Assembly (NCBI GenBank): GCA_964555625.1
Contig: CAZKTE010000003.1
Span: 1 to 63,196 of the forward strand
Source of the DNA: CAZJKE01 sp964555625
GTDB taxonomy: Bacteria; Planctomycetota; Phycisphaerae; Phycisphaerales; SM1A02
DNA length: 63,196 nt
Direction of reading: 5' to 3'
In this document: positions 57,776 through 63,196 of the stretch, piece after piece
Layout of the letters: every line of letters begins with the position of its first letter
Numbering within the stretch: position 1 is the stretch's first letter
Program-made: the position numbers and the translations under genes
The notes under the pieces: model-generated
The model's database searches: none
Told to the model about the DNA's origin: nothing
The model's input: only the letters and a program-made list of their open reading frames with translations

Positions 57776-58000
57776 ATGGAACGTGGACCGCTCCTGGATG
57801 CCCTGACGGCAATGATCGGAACCGACATGGAATTGTCAGTCATCCTCTGGGGTGAGGACAAGCCCATCGAGATTCGAGATGTCGAAGCCGTCGAGGAACT
57901 CAAGAGTTCCCAGGGTCTGCGGGTCACCACCGGGTCCAACTACATCTGGATCGATGCGTCGCACGTGTCCGCCGCATGGCAGGCGCGCAGCGACCTCTGA
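57776..58000 (+). CDS. 74-residue protein encoded between groES and groEL
   Basis: Starts 4 bases after the groES stop, with GGAG at 57764-57767. The sequence has a short N-terminal helix (ERGPLLDALTAMIG), then alternating strands (MELSVILWGEDKPIEIRDVE; GLRVTTGSNYIWIDASHVSA), which suggests a small beta-barrel of the Sm/SH3 type (inference). No family is recognised. Groups of groES and groEL normally have nothing between them, so this may be a lineage-specific chaperonin partner. Confidence 0.7.
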   Translation: MERGPLLDALTAMIGTDMELSVILWGEDKPIEIRDVEAVEELKSSQGLRVTTGSNYIWIDASHVSAAWQARSDL

Positions 58001-58035
58001 GTGCACAAACAGTTCAAGGGAAAGAAGAGAGAATC

Positions 58036-59667
<1,632 letters not shown>

Positions 59668-59694
59668 TCCACCCGGTTTCCCCCTTGAACCGTG

Positions 59695-59729
59695 CAGCGG
59701 AGCGCCCCGTGGCGCTCCGCTGTTTCATT
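59695..59729 (+). terminator. Rho-independent terminator after groEL
   Basis: Perfect 12-base arms (59695-59706 CAGCGGAGCGCC and 59711-59722) with a CCGT loop, followed by TTTCATT. It lies 27 bases after the groEL stop. Confidence 0.85.
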
Positions 59730-59748
59730 GCACGGGTACAGTGTCCAC

Positions 59749-61029
59749 GTGGGCAGACGCACCAGCCATCGAAGAGCGCATCGGCAGCGAAGCCACAGGG
59801 CCTCCCACGCCGCGGCCTCCCCACCGCCACCGCCCCTGAAACATCCGCTCGTGCCCCCAGGCGAAGCGACGTGGATCGACGACGGCGCGGAACTCGCCCG
59901 CTGCTGCGAGGCGCTCAAGGCCAGTGGCTCCTTCGCCTACGACACGGAGTTCATCGGCGAGGAGACGTACTACCCGAGGATCTGTGTCGTGCAAGTGGCC
60001 ACGACCAGAGAGGTTACGCTCATCGATGCCCTGGCCATCGGTGACCTCTCGCCGCTGTGGAACCTGATTGCAGACGAGGACGTGACGACGATCGTGCATG
60101 CCGGCCAGCAGGACCTTGAACCCGTCGCGCGGCTACTGGGCGCCGCCCCGAACTCCATCGTCGACACTCAGCTTGCCGCCGGGCTCAGCGGCCTCCCTTG
60201 GCCCCTGTCGCTGACCAAGTTGATCTCGGCGGTGCTGTCCCACGATGTGGGCGCAGGACCCACCTTCAGCGAGTGGGATGCGCGGCCATTGACGCCGTCC
60301 CAGATGGCCTACGCGGCCGACGACGTGCGGTACCTGCCGGCGCTGTGGTCGCTGATTGAGCAGCGGCTCGCTGATCTGGGTCGCACCGCCTGGGCGGAAG
60401 CGGAGTTCGCATCGCTCACGTCAATGGATGCATTTGCCTTTGATCTGGACGCGGCGGTGCGGCGAACCGTTCGCAATCGCTCACCGCGCAAGGCGGAACT
60501 TGCTCGCATCTGCGCGCTGGTGACCGAGAGAGATCGCATTGCGCGCAGCGAGGATCATCCACCGCGGAGCATCTTTCCAGACGATGTCCTCCTTGCCCTC
60601 GCACGATCTCCCGTCGCAGACGTCGACGCCTTGGCGAACTTCCGGGGGTTTCCGAGAGACATCGCCGCGCAGTACGGCGCAGCGCTGCTGTCCTCGATCG
60701 AGTCGCCCGGCATCGAACACCTGCCACACATACGGCGAAGCAATCCGCGCGAGGGGGACGGGGACATGCGACTTGCGCTCGATGGGCTCTGGTCGCTGAC
60801 GTGCGCCTGGTGCGCCGGCAACGATCTTGCGCCCGGGCTCGTCGTGACGCGACCGGCCTTCACCGACTGGTACCTGGCGCGAGAGGCCGGCAATCCCCCC
60901 CCTGACTCGCCCTTGACCAACGGGTGGCGCAGCGAGGTCATGGACGCGGTGGGCCGCTGCATTGACGGTGACAGTACGCTGCGGTTTGCCCGAAGCGATC
61001 GATTGGCCGCCCGGGAGGATCGCGCATGA
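59749..61029 (+). CDS. Ribonuclease D-like 3'-5' exonuclease with HRDC domain
   Basis: About 426 residues if the GTG at 59749 is the start; a GTG at 59851 would begin at VPPGEATWIDD and remove a low-complexity leader, and neither has a clear ribosome site. DEDD exonuclease motifs: SFAYDTEFIGEETYYPRI (Exo I), TIVHAGQQDLEPVARLLG (Exo II) and QMAYAADDVRYLPALW (Exo III, Y-type). An HRDC-like region follows (IFPDDVLLALARSPVAD, NFRGFPRDIAAQYG). RNase D trims tRNA 3' ends. Confidence 0.88.
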   Translation: MGRRTSHRRAHRQRSHRASHAAASPPPPPLKHPLVPPGEATWIDDGAELARCCEALKASGSFAYDTEFIGEETYYPRICVVQVATTREVTLIDALAIGDLSPLWNLIADEDVTTIVHAGQQDLEPVARLLGAAPNSIVDTQLAAGLSGLPWPLSLTKLISAVLSHDVGAGPTFSEWDARPLTPSQMAYAADDVRYLPALWSLIEQRLADLGRTAWAEAEFASLTSMDAFAFDLDAAVRRTVRNRSPRKAELARICALVTERDRIARSEDHPPRSIFPDDVLLALARSPVADVDALANFRGFPRDIAAQYGAALLSSIESPGIEHLPHIRRSNPREGDGDMRLALDGLWSLTCAWCAGNDLAPGLVVTRPAFTDWYLAREAGNPPPDSPLTNGWRSEVMDAVGRCIDGDSTLRFARSDRLAAREDRA

Positions 61030-61063
61030 ATCGGGACTGCCCTGATACGCTCTGGGAGACCAC

Positions 61064-62107
61064 ATGACTCGCCAGCGCGTTGTGTCCGCGTCTCCCCAGC
61101 CAACCGATGACCCACCGGTCACGCCATCGCTGCGACCGCAGCGCATGGCCGAGTACCTCGGGCAGGCGGACCTTCGCCCGCGGCTCGATGTGGCGCTTGA
61201 GGCTGCACGTGGCCGCGGCGACCCGATGGAGCATGTCCTGCTCTACGGCCCGCCCGGGCTGGGCAAGACCACCCTTGCGCACGTCATTGCAAACGAGCTC
61301 GACTCGCGCGTCTGGACCACAAGTGGTCCGGCGCTGACCAAGGGCAGCGACCTGGTGGGCACTCTGACGCGCATGGAGGCGCACGACGTCCTCTTCATCG
61401 ATGAGATCCACCGGCTTCCCCCATCCGTCGAGGAGTACATGTACCCGGCGATGGAGGACTTCAAGATCGACTTCACGCTCGACGCGGGCATGCACGCGCG
61501 GGTCGTCACGTACGCCCTCAAGCCATTCACGCTCATCGGCGCCACCACGCGGGCCGGGCTGCTGACGGCGGCACTGCGCAGTCGCTTCGGCATCGTGCAG
61601 AACATTCGCTTCTACGAGCCAAGTGAACTGGCGGCGATTCTCAGGCAGGCAGCCGATCGCATCGGGCTGCCCGCCATCGATGAAGCCGCCCTGTCCATCA
61701 TCGCCGGCCGGAGTCGCGGCACCCCCCGCATTGCGCTGCGGTTGCTGCGCCGGGTGCGCGACTTTTCGGAGGTTCGCTGCGAGGGTCGCCTGGACACGGC
61801 CGTGGTGGCGGACGCCCTGCAACTCGAGGGTGTCGACGACGCAGGCCTCGACGCGTTAGACCGCGGATACCTCTCTACGCTCGCGGGCATCTACGACGGC
61901 GGCCCGGTCGGAGTCGAGGCCATTGCCGCCTCGCTTGGCGAGGATCCCGGGACGCTCCAGGACATGGTCGAGCCCTACCTGCTCCAGGCGGGCATGCTTG
62001 CTCGCACCCGCCAAGGACGCCGCATCACGGACCTCGGCAGGACACGGGCCGAATATGCACCCAAACCCGGTGGACAAATGGAGTTGGGTGAGGGCACCGG
62101 GACATAG
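61064..62107 (+). CDS. ruvB: Holliday junction DNA helicase subunit RuvB
   Basis: 347 residues. LRPQRMAEYLGQADLRPRLD, Walker A GPPGLGKTT, Walker B LFIDEIHRL, sensor and finger region LIGATTRAGLLTAALRSRFG, and a winged-helix end (GGPVGVEAIAASLGEDPGTL). ATP-driven branch migration with RuvA and RuvC, which are not in the window. GGGAGA lies before the ATG. The final residues (YAPKPGGQMELG) include the usual Pro-rich tail. Confidence 0.96.
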   Translation: MTRQRVVSASPQPTDDPPVTPSLRPQRMAEYLGQADLRPRLDVALEAARGRGDPMEHVLLYGPPGLGKTTLAHVIANELDSRVWTTSGPALTKGSDLVGTLTRMEAHDVLFIDEIHRLPPSVEEYMYPAMEDFKIDFTLDAGMHARVVTYALKPFTLIGATTRAGLLTAALRSRFGIVQNIRFYEPSELAAILRQAADRIGLPAIDEAALSIIAGRSRGTPRIALRLLRRVRDFSEVRCEGRLDTAVVADALQLEGVDDAGLDALDRGYLSTLAGIYDGGPVGVEAIAASLGEDPGTLQDMVEPYLLQAGMLARTRQGRRITDLGRTRAEYAPKPGGQMELGEGTGT

Positions 62108-62184
62108 CCCAGGGCGTCCCCTTTTAAAAAATGCTCATTACAGTGGGTTGACCCTTTGATTTTTTGGGCGAATTCGCCAATCCT

Positions 62185-62243
62185 ACAGGTGGTCGATCGG
62201 GCTTGCGCGGCCCGCGGAGGGTAGGCGAGCATCGACCTCCTGT
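62185..62243 (+). other. Strong imperfect inverted repeat in the pilin leader
   Basis: ACAGGTGGTCGAT (62185-62197) and ATCGACCTCCTGT (62231-62243) pair over 12 of 13 positions. The 33-base loop contains a further stem CGGGC/GCCCG (62198-62202 with 62210-62214). It lies in the region between ruvB and the prepilin-like gene. It does not end in a T-run, so it is not a simple terminator. Confidence 0.5.
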
Positions 62244-62373
62244 CTGCCTGCTCGCACAAATGGCTGGGCCGTGGGCCTGTCCATGAAATGCCGGACGAGG
62301 AATCGCGACGATGATCGCGATCAGGCTGCCGGGCTTGCCGTATCTCTCAACAGCGCGGAAGGATCGAACGCAC

Positions 62374-63196
62374 ATGACACACGGACAAACAAGGAAGGGC
62401 TTCACGATCGTCGAGCTCTTGGTGGTGATCTCGATCATCGCCCTGCTCGTTGGCATTCTGGTGCCGGCGGTCAACAAGGCCCGAGACACGGCCCGCACGA
62501 CCCAGTCCAAGAGCAACATGCACCAGGTCACGATCGCGCTGTCGAACTACACCGCGGACTGGAATGGTGATCAGTACACCACGGCGCCACCGAACCTCTC
62601 GGCTGGCGATCGCCTCGGCATGACCGTTGGTGCTGCCATCAGCCAATGGGTGGCCGAGTACGGCGGAGCTGATGGAACGCCCGTGGGCATTCGTCTCGGC
62701 GAGATCCCCTATGGCGGTACCGCGGCCATCGCATTCTGGAATAACAGCGACGGCGTCGCGCCGTACAACTTTGCCACCGGCAACACCAGCACCGGCAAAC
62801 AGGGCTTCGGCACATGGCGGTATCCAAACGCGCTGCAGGTCGCCGAGTACATGGATTCCAAGCCGCTGCACCCGGCGTACTTCTCGCCAAAGGACAGCGT
62901 CTGCTGGCGCGTCCTTGAGCCGTGCTTCTCGCTGCCGGGCACGCTCTGCGTCGCCTCAGTCGCCTCGCACTGGGGACTCCCGATTTCCTACAACTCCGTG
63001 CTGTATCTGGCTCCCTCGAGCTACAGCATCTCCCCGGCGATGATGTACAACTCGCGCGTCTATGCCTACGACGAGGCCGCCAACACGACCTTCGCCGATC
63101 CCATGGACATTCCAGGCGGATTCCGCCCGTCCACGACGGACCAGGCGAAGTTTCCCAACCTCAAGTCCTGGCTGATGGAGCACCACTGGCTGCAGA
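62374..63196 (+). CDS. Prepilin-type N-terminal cleavage/methylation domain protein, C-terminus outside the window
   Basis: 274 codons run to the window edge without a stop. AAGGA lies upstream of the ATG at 62374. Short basic leader MTHGQTRKG followed by FTIVELLVVISIIALLVGIL, the type IV pilin-like cleavage motif (G/F) and helix with Glu5. The remainder is Gly/Thr/Tyr-rich (MHQVTIALSNYTADWNGDQY), as in the very numerous pseudopilin-like proteins of planctomycetes (the H-X9-DG/DUF1559 type and relatives), though this one cannot be placed in a subfamily without its end. Probably surface or periplasmic. Confidence 0.88.
   Translation, partial: MTHGQTRKGFTIVELLVVISIIALLVGILVPAVNKARDTARTTQSKSNMHQVTIALSNYTADWNGDQYTTAPPNLSAGDRLGMTVGAAISQWVAEYGGADGTPVGIRLGEIPYGGTAAIAFWNNSDGVAPYNFATGNTSTGKQGFGTWRYPNALQVAEYMDSKPLHPAYFSPKDSVCWRVLEPCFSLPGTLCVASVASHWGLPISYNSVLYLAPSSYSISPAMMYNSRVYAYDEAANTTFADPMDIPGGFRPSTTDQAKFPNLKSWLMEHHWLQ

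Noticed and set aside
62148..62178. Terminator of ruvB made from GGGTTGACCC and the following T-run
   Set aside because: The stem would have only three base pairs around a four-base loop, too weak to call.

Overview
The window looks like a piece of a GC-rich, Gram-negative-type planctomycete, most plausibly of the class Phycisphaerae. This assignment is an inference, not a measurement. It rests on several secreted proteins with a C-terminal pair of EF-hand-like dockerin repeats followed by W-G or W-N ends, a prepilin-like protein starting with a GFTIVELLVV motif, planctomycete-style MoxR/DUF58/VWA gene clusters, a long CRTAC1-type FG-GAP protein, and very compact gene packing with overlapping ends. 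Four runs of N (three of 10 bases, one of 100) show that this is a scaffolded draft.

Layout. 1-1180: a secreted beta-helix protein running off the left edge. 1316-3759: ferredoxin-NADP reductase and, divergently, murA. 3721-7919 (minus): a lipid-transport group (TPR-YggX fusion, small membrane protein, MlaF-like ATPase, MlaD-like MCE protein, SpoU methyltransferase). 7948-8871: pyrD. 8836-23865 (minus): a tightly overlapping run of ten genes, ribF, nrnA-like, a coiled-coil membrane protein, an iron-type solute-binding lipoprotein, a permease fused to an NHL propeller, a VWA protein (frameshifted here), moxR, DUF58, batA-like and murD. 23970-30621: NAD-glutamate dehydrogenase, a DUF4139/MuiA-like protein and a lipoprotein. 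30618-33877 (minus): queG and pcrA/uvrD. 34240-37791: class II (B12-dependent) ribonucleotide reductase behind a tandem NrdR-box-like promoter. 38167-39010: a lone nuoA and two micro membrane proteins. 39094-39577: tRNA-Pro and a broken cystathionine gamma-synthase.

39895-56781: an accessory-looking secretome region with a PL11-like protein, a galactose-oxidase-like protein, a miniature dockerin protein, a CRTAC1 protein, a YdiJ-like FAD/Fe-S dehydrogenase (interrupted by the large gap), a helical exported protein, a degenerate B12-binding-domain protein and a large subtilase, followed by asnS. 56948-62107: a receiver-domain protein, groES, a 74-residue unknown, groEL, RNase D and ruvB. 62374-63196: a prepilin-like protein running off the right edge.

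How the genes may work together. Peptidoglycan synthesis (murA, murD), envelope lipid transport (MCE/ABC), and the MoxR-VWA group all point to envelope maintenance, and murD is translationally coupled to the VWA genes. The most unusual items are the permease-NHL fusion, the TPR-YggX fusion, the dockerin-tagged secreted proteins without a visible cohesin partner, the extra small gene between groES and groEL, and the paired NrdR-like boxes. No CRISPR array, complete insertion sequence, prophage or obvious defence island was seen.
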